Under the pieces are notes generated by a model, which worked only from the letters and a program-made list of their open reading frames with translations, was not told where the DNA came from and did no database searches. A DNA stretch of 64,000 nucleotides, taken from positions 62,001 to 126,000 of the forward strand of contig JAGTXO010000065.1 of NCBI GenBank assembly GCA_019448385.1, written 5' to 3'. Within the stretch, counting starts at the first letter, position 1. Every line of letters starts with the position of its first letter. The DNA is from Diacronema lutheri. Its lineage: Eukaryota > Haptophyta > Pavlovophyceae > Pavlovales > Pavlovaceae. Positions 21,182-33,007 of the stretch are shown here, piece by piece. Position numbers and translations under genes: made by a program.

Positions 21182-24100
21182 CAAAGACCGCGGCGACGGC
21201 GATGGTGGCGGGAGCGGTGGCGGCGGTGCGCACAGCGGCGACTCGCCGCGGCGTGGCGCGAGCGCGCCGCCGGCACGCGGCTCGACGCCGCGCGTCCCGC
21301 CGCTGCGCCTGCCGCCATCGCCACCCGCCACACCAGCCGCCGCTTCGCCCGGCGGCCCGCCTGCCCGCGTGAGCACCTTCGTCGACGGCAAGGCGCGGAT
21401 CGGCGCGGCCGTGCCCCTGCGTGTCACGCGGCACGCGCCCGACCCGGCGGGCGCGCCGAGTGACGGCGACGTGGGCGCGCCGTGGGAGCTGCTCGTCGGC
21501 CTCCTCCGCTCGGAGGACCTGGTGGACGTTGCGACGGCGGGCGAGGTGCGAGCCGCCGCGCCGGGCGCGACGCCGCCGGCGGGCCGCTCGGCCGGCGGCG
21601 CGAGCGACCCGATGGCGGCGGCGATGGCGGCCGCGGTCGCGCACGTTGCGGCGGAGGCGTCGCGCGGCGGAGCGCCGCCGGCCGAGCGGCTTGCCCCGCT
21701 CGTCCTCGGCGGCGGGCTCGGCGGGCTCGCCCTGCCTGCCAGCCCGCCGACGGCGCGCAGCATCGTCGAGGACGCCACCACGCCCGAGCGCGCCAAGCGC
21801 GAGTCCGTCGCGTTCCAGCTCAACTCGGGCGGGGAGGTCTACTTCGCCTTCTTCCACGCAAGCGCGCAGGCGGCGTCCGCGCGCGACGGCGGCGCGACGC
21901 GCCGCGGGGCGCGCCCTCCGCCGCCCGCGCACGAGCCGCCATGCGACCCGCACGCCGAGCGGCTGGCGGTGCTCAAGTTTGATGCGGGCCTTGCCGAGAC
22001 GCAGTCGGAGCTCTTCGCGAACGAGCTCGCCAGGCTCTGCCACGTGCGCGCCGCGCGCCGCGCGCCGCGGCCCGCCGTGCGCGCGCCACGCACGCGCGCG
22101 CCGACGCGTGCTCGCGCGCGGCCCCGCGCGCGCACGCGGCGCAGGTGCCCACGCCCGAGACGCGGCTCGTGCTGCGCGGCAGCGCCGAGTGGCGCGCGCT
22201 CGAGGCGGCGGCGCTTCGCCTCGCCGCGTCGGACGCGGCCGACGCGCGCGGCGCCGCGCACGAGCGCGCACCTGACGCGTCGGCGCGCGCGCGCGGCGCT
22301 CGTGTCTCGGCGGCGTTGCGCGGCTCGCTCGCCGGTGCGGAGAGCGCGCTGCTCATCGCCTTCGTGCACGGCGCGGCGCTCGGCTCGGCCAAGGCGGCCG
22401 CGGCGCGCGCGCTCGCGCCGTGCGGCCCCGTTGGCTTTGGCCACCGGCTGTGCAAGGGGCTTGGCCGGCTTCTCGCGTTCGACCTGCTCATACGCAACGA
22501 GGATCGCCTCGCGAGCGCAGTGCTCGGCTGGCGCGGGTGCGCGCCGCGCGGTGCACGCGCGCGCGGCTGCGAGCGCACTGGCGGCCATCGCTCGCCCTCG
22601 CCGCGCACTGGCGGCCATCGCTCGCCCTCGCCGCGCACTGGCGGCCATCGCTCGCCCTCGCCGCGCACTGGCGGCCATCGCTCGCCCTCGCCGCGCACTG
22701 GCGGCCATCGCTCGCCCTCGCCGCGCGCGCTGAGCTGCCGTGCGCGCGCGGCCCCGCCCGCGTCGCCGTCCGCCACCCGCCCCGCCCCGCCGCCCGCCCG
22801 CCCCGCCCCGTCCGCCCCGCTCCGCCCGCCCCGCCCCGGGCCTCCCCGCGCAGCAACGGGCACAACGCGCTCGTCAGCCGCACCGGCCGGCTCATCGCCA
22901 TCGACCAGGCGGTCTCGCGGCAGCCGCCCTCTTTTAAAGAGAGGCACGACCGCACGGCCTACCCGGCGCTGCTCGCGCAGCTCGGCTGCGCGGCCCCGCC
23001 CGCGCGCGCGCCGCGCCGCACGCGCGCGTCCGCGCCGCGCGCGGACGGCGCGCCGGACGCGCCGGCGGCAGGCGGCGGCGTCGAGCTCGGCGCGGGCGGC
23101 GAGGCGAGCGCGCTCGGCTTGGCCGCGCACGCGGCGGCTGTGTTGCGCGGCGAGTGCGCGCCGGCGGTTGGCCCGGCGGCAGCGGTGATCCAACTGCTCG
23201 TCGAGAATGGCCTCGCGTGGCTCCTCGAGACGAGCGGAGGCGAGGCGACGGATGCGCGCCGCGCACACAACGGTGATGACGACGGCGTGGATCGAGCGAG
23301 CGGTTCCGGTGGTGCGCGCGCGAACTCGATCGCTGACGGCGCCGTGGCCGCGAGCGCGCGCTACGCCGACGCTGCAGCGGTTGCCGCCTCACCCGCCGCG
23401 CTCGCCGTCGGCCACTTTTTGCGCGGGCTCGCGGCCGGACTGGTGCGTGTCGCGTACGCAGGCTCGGTGCTCGCCGCCCTGCACGCGCACCTCCGCTCGG
23501 CGCTGCAGGGCGCGCTCGACGTTTTCGGCGGCGCGCAGCCGCACGACGCCGGCGCGGGCGACAGCGCCGCGCACGCGGCCGCCAACGGCGCGGCCGGCGC
23601 GTGCGCGGCGCGCGCGCCCCCGCTCGCGCGTGGGCGCGTGCGCGCGGACCAGCTCTCAGCGCCACAGCGCGCGGCGATGGCGGCGGCGATGGGAAGGCTC
23701 GCGCGTCTCGGCATCGGCGGCGGCGGAGGAGGAGGGGAAGGAGGAGGCGGTGGTGGAGGAGGAGGAGGGGGAGGAGGAGGCGGTGGTGGCGCGCACCGCA
23801 CCAATTGCGAGCTGGGCGGCGACGGCGGCTTTGGCGGCGCGGGCGGCTGGCTGCCGCATGGCGAAGCCGATGGCGCGGCGGCTGGCGGCGGGCGCGGCTC
23901 AACCAACGAGCGCAAGGCGCGCGCGTCCGCTCGGCCAGGCACGCCCGCCGCCGATCGAGACGAGGGATCCGACGGCACGATGGTCACGGCGGAGGACCAG
24001 TGGGCGCTGCTCGTGCTCGCACGGCACCTCGCGTCGCACGCGCGCGGTGTGCACACGCTCCTTGCTCGGCATGCGCTCGAGGCCGGCTTCTCGCTCATGC

Positions 24101-24861
24101 CCGCCGCGCCGCGCCGCGGGCGCGAGCGAGAAGCCCTGCGCAGCGCGCAGCGCGCCGTGTCGCGTGGCGGTGGCGGCGGCGGCGGCGGCGGCGCTGGCGG
24201 TGGCGAATCTGCCGCCGACGCCGGCGGCGGCGACGACGGCGACGATGGCAGCGCGGCGCGCGGGCTTCGCGAGGGTGAGAGCAGGCGGCTGTCGGTGCCA
24301 TCGTGGGGCGAGCAGTTACGCGGTTGGACGGAATTGTACACGCGCGTGCAGCACGTTGTGCAGCGCGCACGACTCCTCCTCGCGACGAGTTCGGCCGGCG
24401 GTTCGATCAAGGCGCCGCAGCCGCCTCGGGCAGAGGGCGCGCGCGCTACGCCGCGCGCCTCGCCAGCACGCGCGGGCGGCGCGCTCGCGCGGCGGAGCGG
24501 CGAAGGGACGGTCGTGACGGCAAGTGGCGCAGGGCGGAGCGGCGAAGGGACGGTCGTGACGGCAAGTGGCGCAGGGCGGAGCGGCGAAGGGACGGTCGTG
24601 ACGGCAAGTGGCGCAGGGCGGAGCGGCGAAGGGATGGTCGCGACGGCAAGTGGCGCAGGGCGCGCGTCCCTGCGCGCGGCGCTGCTCGAGCCGCGCGCGC
24701 TCGTCCGGCGCGCCTCCGTGGCGGCGGGTGCGACGGCCGCAGCCGCAGCCGACGCCGCAGCCGATGCGCTCGCGCTCGTCGCACCTGCCGCTCCGCCCGA
24801 GCGCGCGCGCAGCGCCGCCGCGCGCCGCGCAGACCACGGCGGCGGCGGCGGGGGCGGGGGC

Positions 24862-24893
<32 letters not shown>

Positions 24894-24894
24894 A

Positions 24895-24933
<39 letters not shown>

Positions 24934-25395
24934 CATGACGGGCTCTCGCGAGGCAGCATGACGCGTGGCTACCTCGCGCGGCACAACTCGGCTCCGGCGC
25001 CGCTCATCCCGCCCGTCGGCGCGCCGACGGCGGCGCCGCGCGTGTCGTGCAGCGGCGCCGCGCGCCAGGCCCCAGCCTGCCGCGAGGCGACCGGCTGCGC
25101 GCACGAGGTCGCACCGCGCGCGCGCGCATGCGCCGACGGTTACAACGAGAGCGCGGTTGGCAACGGGGTCGTGCCGTCTGCCGTTGCACTCCACACCGAC
25201 GAGGAGGACGAGCGCACGCGGCCGCGCTCGGCCGCCAACGCGGCGTGCGGGGCGGCCGGCGCGGCGAAGCCGTTCGCTGTGCCGGCGCGCCCGCGCACGG
25301 GCGTGGCGGGAGCTGTCCGGCGCGCGGTTGCAGCCGATGTGGCGAGGCAGGTCACAGGCGCGGCCTTCGCGCGGGTTGCCGGCGCGGTTGGCTGA
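19803..25395 (+). CDS. Actin-fragmin-kinase-like protein with IQ motif, three exons
   Basis: Exons: 19803-22043, 22145-22536, 22854-25395; 1,724 aa. The junctions restore LCHVPTPETRLV and WRGNGHNALVSRTG. The central region (~residues 660-920) matches the actin-fragmin kinase catalytic family, an atypical kinase related to PI3/4-kinases, known from Physarum where it phosphorylates actin. Visible family features are ESVAFQLNSGGEVYFAFF, the Lys of LAVLKFD, LFANELARL, the catalytic-loop-like AFDLLIRNEDRL and the metal-site-like LIAIDQAV. An IQ-like calmodulin-binding motif (LQRIVRGLLGRRRAARL) lies at ~residue 339 after an Arg/Ser-rich N-terminus. The long C-terminal half is helical and Gly-rich with a 14-aa tandem repeat. 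Substrate is unknown; actin is inference from the family. Confidence 0.75.
22574..22723 (+). repeat. 30-bp minisatellite inside intron 2 of the kinase-like gene
   Basis: Five near-perfect 30-bp units (core CACTGGCGGCCATCGCTCGC) within the inferred intron 22537-22853. The unit is a multiple of three and so reads open, but the array interrupts the kinase core between WRG and NGHNAL. That is why I place it in an intron. Confidence 0.85.
24493..24660 (+). repeat. 42-bp coding minisatellite (RSGEGTVVTASGAG x4)
   Basis: Four 42-bp units in exon 3 of the kinase-like gene, each encoding RSGEGTVVTASGAG. The fourth unit has M and A in place of the first two T/V positions. A long poly-Gly tract follows at about 24838-24935. 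Confidence 0.9.
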
Positions 25396-25503
25396 CGTTC
25401 ACGAGGCCAGTCCGCGTGACGTGTATGACGTTACTCGACGTAACGCTTCAGCAGGCCGGCGGCCGCGCCTCGGGCGGGTCGAGGCCGGAAAGCCGCGTGG
25501 GGC

Positions 25504-26772
25504 ATGCCGTTCGTCGTGCCGCAGTCGCTGGAGGAGGTCGAGGCGGCGGTCTTGGCGTACGGCCCGGCGCCAGGCGGCGTCGCGCTCATGCGCCTCGAGG
25601 CGGAGGCCGCGGCGGAGGCGGCAGCGAGCGGCGTGTACATCACGTGGCGGTGCGCGCGCGTCGGTGCGACCGCGCACGGGCGCGAGTGCGCGCGGGTTGG
25701 TGGCGGCAGCCGCTGCCTGTGCGGATGCGCGCTGCGCGATCACGCGCCGATCAACGCGCGCAACCCGCGGCCGCCGCGTTGCCGCGGGCGCGGCGGCGCG
25801 TGCGGTTGCGCGTCTTTTGACTTTGCGCCGTCGCGGCCCGAGGAGCTCGGCATGTGGTGGCTACCCAGACGCCAGGGCTTCGACGTGCGCACGTGGCGCG
25901 CGCTATGCCGGTGTGGCCACGGCCACGACGTGCACGCGCGCGCGCACGAGTCGGGTCGCTGCTCCGTGCGCGCGTGCGGATGTGGCCGTTTCGCCTCGGA
26001 CTACGCGTGCGTGACATGCGAATGCTCGCAGGAGGGGCACGAGACGGCCTTCGAGACGGAGGCGGAGCGGCGTGCGGCGGGCAGGCCAACAGGCCGAGCA
26101 TTCGAGCCCCTCGCCGACTCGCCCTTCCTGCAGCACGCTGTCGCCATTGCCGCGCGTGGCGCGCGCAGCGGCGCACGCGGTGCTAGCGGCGGCGCGCGGC
26201 ACGCGCGAGGCGGTGTGGCGGGCGCGGCGGCCGAACGGCGCTGGAGCGCGGTGGAAATGGGGGCCGCGGAAGGCGGCAACGCAGCTCATCGGGCGAGCGC
26301 TGCCGCCGGCAGCTGCGCCCTCGCCTCGCCGGACTGGGCGGCGAGTCCACACGGTGCACTCGCCGGCAGCGCGGCCATGCCGATCGCGCGCCTCCTGCGG
26401 CTCAGCATGGCGGACGGGCAGCGCGCGACTGTGCTGACCAACGTGGGTGCGCCGCTGCCCCAGCCTGGCCGCTCGTGGGTCCGGTCGGCGACGCATGGTG
26501 GCGCGATGGTGGGCGCGGGCGCGGGCGCGGGCGGTGGAGCGGGCGCGGGCGCGGGTGCGGGTGCGCGACGTGCGACGTGCGACGTGCGCGGATCGTCGCG
26601 CGCCGCGCGGCACGGCGCCTTCGGATGCGCGTCCGATGCTGCGCGCATCGCAGCTGGCGCGCGCTCAGCTGCGATGCGCTCCGCCAACGAGCCGAGCGCG
26701 TGTGACCAAGCGCCGCACGCCGCCCTGCCCGCAGCCGACGCGCAGCGCGGACGCGGAGCGTCCGCGCTGTGA
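25504..26772 (+). CDS. FAM221-like Cys/His-rich protein
   Basis: Single-exon ORF of 422 aa. The N-terminal ~200 residues follow the FAM221A/B pattern: WRC(A)RVG, SRCLCGCALRDH, a Cys-rich segment ending in FDFAPSRPEELGMWWLPRR, CRCGHGHDVH, CGCGRFASDYACVTC, then HETAFETEAERRAAGRP and PLADSPFLQHAV. The Cys/His spacing suggests zinc binding. FAM221 function is poorly known; some members are linked to sperm or ciliated cells. The C-terminal half is low complexity with a Gly-Ala alternation (~26512-26565). It is co-oriented with the kinase-like gene, starting 108 bp after its stop. Confidence 0.8.
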   Translation: MPFVVPQSLEEVEAAVLAYGPAPGGVALMRLEAEAAAEAAASGVYITWRCARVGATAHGRECARVGGGSRCLCGCALRDHAPINARNPRPPRCRGRGGACGCASFDFAPSRPEELGMWWLPRRQGFDVRTWRALCRCGHGHDVHARAHESGRCSVRACGCGRFASDYACVTCECSQEGHETAFETEAERRAAGRPTGRAFEPLADSPFLQHAVAIAARGARSGARGASGGARHARGGVAGAAAERRWSAVEMGAAEGGNAAHRASAAAGSCALASPDWAASPHGALAGSAAMPIARLLRLSMADGQRATVLTNVGAPLPQPGRSWVRSATHGGAMVGAGAGAGGGAGAGAGAGARRATCDVRGSSRAARHGAFGCASDAARIAAGARSAAMRSANEPSACDQAPHAALPAADAQRGRGASAL

Positions 26773-27171
26773 GCGTCGCTTTCGTCGGTTGTGTCGGCGC
26801 CACGATCGCGCAGGCCGAAGCCGCGGCCTTCGAGCGGCGGGAGAACAGCAACCTCTTCCCCTACCACTACCCCTACCCCCAAAACCTCTACTCCTACCCC
26901 AACCCCAACCTCTACCCCAACCTCGGGGGTGCGGGTGCGCGCGTCGACGAGCGCCGCGACGGCCATCGCTGCGGCGCTGCTGCGGCCCCGCCGCGCGCGC
27001 CGTGCGGCAGTACGAGGGGGCGGTGCATACGTGCGGTGTGCGATGGGCAGCGCGGCGGGCACGGCGAGCGCACACTTCGCGATGGTGGCGGTGCGTACGG
27101 CTGCGCGTTGCTGCAGCGCATCTAGGCGTTCCTCGCCGCGCTCGACGGCATCGGCGCAGCCGCGGCCGCAG

Positions 27172-27203
<32 letters not shown>

Positions 27204-27347
27204 AGCTGCGCCGTTGCGGGCAAGGCGGTCCCTATCCTAAAAACGGTCCGGGACCTCGCAAGCCTACCTGGGCGCCCATTGGCTGGCCTCAAAGGCCAAA
27301 TTTTACGAATTGGTTCGCGGACAGCCCGGACCACGCCGAATTTCGCG
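26773..27347. other. Intergenic region with simple repeats and an AT-richer patch
   Basis: Convergent region between the FAM221-like gene and the carrier gene. It has a C/T/A tract of TACCCC-type units at about 26855-26930, a GCAGCC hexanucleotide array at about 27155-27200, and from about 27230 to 27345 an AT-richer stretch with small inverted repeats (GGTCCGGG and CCCGGACC; TTGGC and GCCAA). No ORF is convincing here. Confidence 0.6.
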
Positions 27348-28694
27348 TTAGCGCGCGGCGAGGATCGCGGCGCTCACCCAGTCGAAGACGGAGTAGACGA
27401 TGGACGCGAGCGGCGCAAGATAGAGCACGCGCGGCAGCACGCCCGCCATCAGCGCGCCCGCGCCCTCCTCGCGCGCGACGCGCGCGATCGTGTTGAAGGT
27501 GCCCGAGTACGGGGTGGAGCCATCCGCGTCCGCCTGCGTCATCAACCGCGTCTTGGCCACGTCGAAGGGGGTGAGGAGCACGGCGGCGATCGCGCCGCCG
27601 AGCGTGCCGCACGCAAGGTCGAAAGAGACGCCGCTCAGCCCGACGGAGGCCGCGGCCTTGAGCAGGATGCGGAAGAAGCAGAACGAGAGCGCGTTCCATG
27701 GCACGTCACGGAGCACCGTCGAACTCAGGCCGCGGTAGAAGCGCGCGGGGCCGTCGGGCAATAGCGCACGCAGGCACGCGAGTGCGTCCGGGTACCGGCC
27801 CGCCTGCGAGCGCGCGCGCGCGCGCGCCGGGCCCGCGCGGACGGGCGGTGCGCGGGCGCGGCGGCGCGGCATGAGCCGAGCGCGGCGTGGCGCAGGCGCG
27901 CGGCGCCGCGAGCCCGCGCGCCACGAGGGCGGCGGCGGTCACGTGCGGAGGGCGGCGGCGGCCACGAGCGGAGGGCGGCGGCGGCCACGTGCGGCGCCAC
28001 CGCACGGCACGGTCGCGTGACGGCCGCCATGACGACCCGCGCACTATCAGCGCCGAGCGTCCGCTCGCCGCTCCCCGCCGCCACCGCCAGCGCGACGCGA
28101 GCTGCGTGCGTGCTCTTGCACCTGCACGGGCTGCTTCACATTCTCCTGGGGCACGCGCACGATGGAGGCGGCGAGCGCGCCGCACGCGGCGGCGAGCAGG
28201 TTGACGGCGGCGGGCGAGGGCACCGCGCCCGTGAGCAGCCCGCGCGCGTACTCGAGCGTCGCGAACTGCAGCGCGCCCGCCGGCCCCGCGAGGAGCACCT
28301 GCGGGAGCAGGCCGCGGCAGAGCGTGCGCGCGAGCGGCTCGGCGGGCGGAACGCCGCCGCCGGCCGAGGCTCCGGGCAGATCGCCGCGCTTCTTGGCCTG
28401 CGCGCGCGTGCGCAGCGTGTCGAGCGGGTGCAGCAGCGTCTGCGCCACCGTGCGCGCGATCGAGCCGGCGATCATCCGCTCGACGAACGTCAGCTCGGCG
28501 CCGACCATCCGCGCGCCACCGCCGCCGCCGCCATGCCGCGCGCGCGGGCCGAGCGCGCGCGCGCGGCCGGCAGGCACGGTGCGGAACGGCGGAGCGGCAA
28601 GCCGCGCAGGCGCGAGCACCACGTGCGCGCGTGCACTCGCGCCGAGCAGCGCGAGGGCGAGGAGGCCGACCGCGTGTTTGCGCATGCTGCTCAA
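27348..28694 (-). CDS. Mitochondrial-carrier family (SLC25), S-adenosylmethionine-carrier-like, two exons
   Basis: Six-helix solute carrier; exons 28694-28122 and 27803-27348, 342 aa (339 if the Met at 28685 is used). The intron (318 nt, donor GTGCA) restores VKQPVQAGRYPDAL. The three carrier signatures are visible: HPLDTLRTRAQ, VPQENVKQPVQ and TPFDVAKTRLM. The wording around them (SIVRVPQENVKQ, VLRDVPWNALSFC, LPRVLYLAPLASI) is closest to the SAM carrier subgroup. The N-terminus MRKHAVGLLALALLGASARA is a good signal peptide, followed by a basic Ala-rich stretch. In algae with complex plastids this two-part leader usually directs proteins to the plastid, so import of SAM across a plastid envelope is a reasonable inference. 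Confidence 0.85.
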
Positions 28695-28779
28695 TTTCGC
28701 CCGAGCGATGGCGCCGCAACGGCCTATGCGCTTGGAGTGAAAGTGCGCAACGGCCTAGCCGCGCATCCCGGGCGCGGCG

Positions 28780-31700
28780 ATGGGGCGGCTGGTGAGCGTG
28801 CAGATCAACGGGACGCAGCACGTCGTGGTGGTCGATCCGGTCGACGCCAGCTCCACCCTCGCAGAGGTCGCGGCGCACGTGAGCGCGCGCGCCGAGTCGA
28901 TCGCGCCAAGCGGCGCGACCGCCGGCGGCCTGCCCGCGTGCGAGCTGCGCACGGTGCGCGGCGAGGCGCTGCGCTCCGTGCGGCAGCTGCTCGACGAAAA
29001 GATCGTGCTCTTCTGCCGGCAGGGCGAGCCGGTCGAGCCCGTGCCCCTCCCCACCTGGCACCCCGACCGCTCGCTGCACGAGGCGAGGCTTGCCGCTCCG
29101 CCCAACGGCGCGCGCGGCGCGCCGCTCGGCGCGCCGCCCGCGCTCGCCGAGCTCGACGGCGTCGGCGGTGGTCTGGGCGAGCGTAACGGCGCGCGCGCGC
29201 ACCGCTTGCCCTCGCCCTTGCGCGCCTTGGCGCATGCCGCCGGCGCGGCCGCGCACGGCGCCGGCGGCGTCGGTGGCTGCTTTGGCGGCGGCGACGCGGG
29301 CAGCGCGACGTGCGAGCGCCTCGCGTCGACGGCGACGGCATCATGGATACACCACCTCACCGCCGCGGCCGCCGGCCGTCCGCCCTCGCCTGGCCGGCGT
29401 GGCGGCATCACGCTGAACGCGGGCGCGCGCCCGCCGTCGCCCGGCCGTTGCGCGGGCGGCTACGGCGGCGGCGGCGCGCCGGCCGACGGCGGCGCGTGCG
29501 CGCGCGGCTTTGCGCCGCAGCTGTCAGCGCCGCCCGCGCGCGAGCTGGCGCCGGCCAACGCGACACTGGTGCGCGCGGCCGCCGTCGGCGTTGCGCATGG
29601 CAACGCGGCTGCGCATGGCGACGCGGCTCAGCTGCGCGCACGGCCGCGCGCGCTCGCGTACGGTGGCGAAGGCGGAGGCGAAGGCGGAGGCGGAGGCGGA
29701 GGCAGCGGGGGCGAAAGCTCGCCGCCGCAGCAGCATGCGTGGGCGCACGCCGCAGCGGGCTCGCACGCCGCGCCGTTCGCCGGCCCCTCCGACGCGGACG
29801 CCCTGCGCGCCGAGGCGGCGTATTGGCGATCGCAGGCGTCCGGACTCACGCGCGCCCTGCACGCACGGCACGAGCACACGCCGCCCGCCGCGCAGCTGCA
29901 CGGGCACGCGGCCGCGGCGGATACGCGCGCCGAGCCGCCGCGCCCGCCGCCCGTCCACCGGCCTCCGCCGCCTCTCCCGCCCGGCGCGCGCGCGGCAGCC
30001 GAACAGCGGCCGCAGCTGCACGCCGCCGCAGTCGACGCGGACACGCGCGCGTACGCCGAGCCGTACGACCCTCACGGCGGCGGAGGCGCGTGCGCAGGCG
30101 CGGCATACCTGCCCACGCCGCCGCGCGGGCACACGTACAATGGCGGCGCGGCCGGTGGCGTGGGCGGCGCTGGGTGCGGCGTGCCGAGCAGCGCGGACGA
30201 AATTTCCTTCTGGCGATACCGTTACGCCGGCCTTACCCACTCGCACGATGCGCTCAGGGCGGAGGCGGAGCGGCTGCGCGCGGAGCGCGACACGCTGCTC
30301 GGCGCGCAGCGAGGCGGCGCGGTCGGCGGCGACAGCCGCGCGGCGGACGGCAGCGGCGGCGGCGCCGCGTGCGCGGCCGCGACCACGCTCGCCGGCAGTG
30401 GCGGCGGCGGCGGCGGAGGCGGCGGCGGTGGCCGCGGCGGCGACGGCGGCGCGGAGGCGGACGCGTTGCGCGCGGCGCTCGCCGATGCGACGATGGCGCG
30501 CGAGGCCGCGCGCGCTGCCGCCGCTGACGTGGCGGCCGCGCGCGAGGCGGCGCGCGCCGCCGCTGCCGAGGCCGCCGCCGCGCACGCCGCCGCCGCCGCC
30601 GAGGCCAAGGCGGCGCGTGCGGCGGCGGCCGCGGCGGCGGTCGAGGCCGAGGGCTCGCGCGAGGCGCTTGCGCTCGCGCGCGCGCGCATCGACGCCCTTC
30701 GCGCCGAGCTCGCCGTCGCCGACGCGCACGCGCGGCGGTGGCGCGCACGCGCCCAGGGCGCCGACGCGGCCGCCGTCGACTCGGCCGTAGCCGATCGTGT
30801 TGCAGGCGTCGGCGGCGCGCGCGCGCTCGCGCCGGCCTCGGCGCGCGGTGCGGCGGCGCGTGGCGCGGGTGGCGGCAGCGCGCGCGCGTCGTCGCCGTTC
30901 CGCGCGCAGCCCAAGCGGTCGGCGCCGCGCGCGGCCGGCGCCGACAGCGGCGCGCGCGGCGCGCGTCGCGCGCCGCCGAGCGGCGGCGGCGCGCGCTCTG
31001 CGCAGAGCGGCGGCGACGGCGGCGGTGCCGTGTCCGCGCGGCCGGCCGTGCCGCCGCCGCCGCCGCCGCTGCCGCCGCCGCCTCCGCCGCCGCCCGAGCG
31101 GCCGCCGTTTGCCGGCTGTAAGAAGGGCGCGTGCACGCAGGCCGCGGCCGACGCGCCGCCTGGCGCCGAGCCGCGGTCGGCCGGCGGCAAGGGCGGCGAC
31201 AAGGGCGGCGGCAAAGCGGTTGCCTGGGCTGAGTCGGCGCACGATGGCACCGTCGCCGCGCCCGTCGCGCGCGCGGTGGGCGCGCCGGACGGCGGCGATG
31301 ATGGTGACGAGGGCGAGGAGGGAAGCGCGCACGGGAACACCGCGCACGTGCAGCCGCGCGGCGCGCCCAACCGCGTGCCGGTGCAGCGCCGCTCGGCGCA
31401 GCCGCGCGCGGCGCGCGACGGCGGCGGTGGTGACGGCGGCGACGACGACGACAGCGACGGCGACGAGTTGACGTCTGCGGATGTCGCCGACGTTGAGGCG
31501 CGCGCTGCGGCGATGGCCACGCGCGTGCTGCTGCTTGAAAGCCAGCGCGACGGCCACGACAGCGCGGCGCGCTCGGACGACGACGACGCCGAGCGCGACG
31601 AGGATGCGCGCGCGCCCGCGTCGGGCGGGCGCGGCGCGGCCGAGCGCGCCGTCGCCGCCAACGGCGCCGACGAGCGCGAGCGCGCAGACGGCGACGGCGA

Positions 31701-32976
31701 GCGCGACGGCGCCGACACGGCCGATCCGCGCGCCGCGGTGATTCGCACGCGCCACCTTCTGCTTAAGCACGCGGGCAGTCGTAACCCTGTCAGCCGCAGG
31801 ACGGGCCATTCGACGTCGCACATCACGCGCTCCGCGGCGCTCGCGGAGCTGCGCCGCTGGGAGAGGCGCGTGCGCAAGGGCGAGATCACGCTCGAGCAGG
31901 CGGCGCGCCAACGCTCGGACTGCGCGAGCCACGTGGATGGCGGCGACCTCGGCCCCTTTGAACGCGGCGAGATGCAGTTGCCCTTTGAGGAGGCGGCCTT
32001 TGCGCTCAGCGTTGGGCAGCTGAGCGGTGCGCGCCGTTTCGCGCGCTCTGCCCCGTCCGCACGGCGCCGTGGCCCACCCTCCCCCCCCCCCCCCCCCCCC
32101 GCCCGCCCCTGCCTCGCACGCGCGCACGTGACCACCGCTCCAGCGGGGGCGGCATGGCGCCACCGCGCCGCGTCGAAACGAGAGAGGCGGCGTGGTGCTC
32201 ACGCGAGGGCTCGCGTCGTTGCGCCGCGTGCGCCCCGGTGCGTGCCGTGCCGCCGCGCGTATGTGTGCGTGCGTGCTGCAGGTGTGGTCGAGACGGATTC
32301 CGGGCTTCACCTCATCGAACGCATCCCCCTCGACGATGGGGCGCGTGAGGACGAGGGCGGGGAGGGGGCAGGAAAGGGGGAGGGGGCAGGAAAGGGGAAA
32401 GGGGCAGGAAAGGGGGAAGGGGAGGGTGGAGGGGAAGGGGAGGGGAAAGAAGAGGGCGGAGGGGAGGGGGCAGGAAAGGGGGAAGGGGAGGGTGGAGGGG
32501 AAGGGGAGGGGAAAGAAGAGGGCGGAGGGGAGGGGAGAGGGGAGGATGGAGGGGAGGACGGGCTGCTCGGCGATGATTCGGATGCCACGGCGGACGGTAG
32601 TGACGAGGAGGGCTGGAACGTGGGCGACCAGGGCCAAGGGGAGGGCCAAGGCGGGGACGGCGAGGAGGGAGAGGATGAGGAGGAGGCGGAGGAGGAGGCG
32701 GAAGGGGAGCTGGATGAAGAGGAGGGGGAGGGCGAAGGGGAGGCGGGCGGCCTACCGCGAGAAGACGGCGACGAGGGCAGCGCGGAGGCGGACGGGGAGG
32801 AGGAGGCGGACGGGGAGGAGGAGGCGGACGGGGAGGAGGAGGCGGACGGGGAGGAGGAGGCGGACGGGGAGGAGGAGGCGGACGGGGAGGAGGAGGCGGA
32901 CGGGGAGGAGGAGGCGGACGGGGAGGAGACAGGCGAGGAGGACAATGGCAACGACGGCGAAGAGGTTGACGAGCAG

Positions 32977-33007
<31 letters not shown>

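Noticed and set aside
27225-27347. A second MITE-like element beside the carrier gene
   Set aside because: The region is AT-richer and has small inverted repeats, but no matching terminal repeats or target duplication could be defined.
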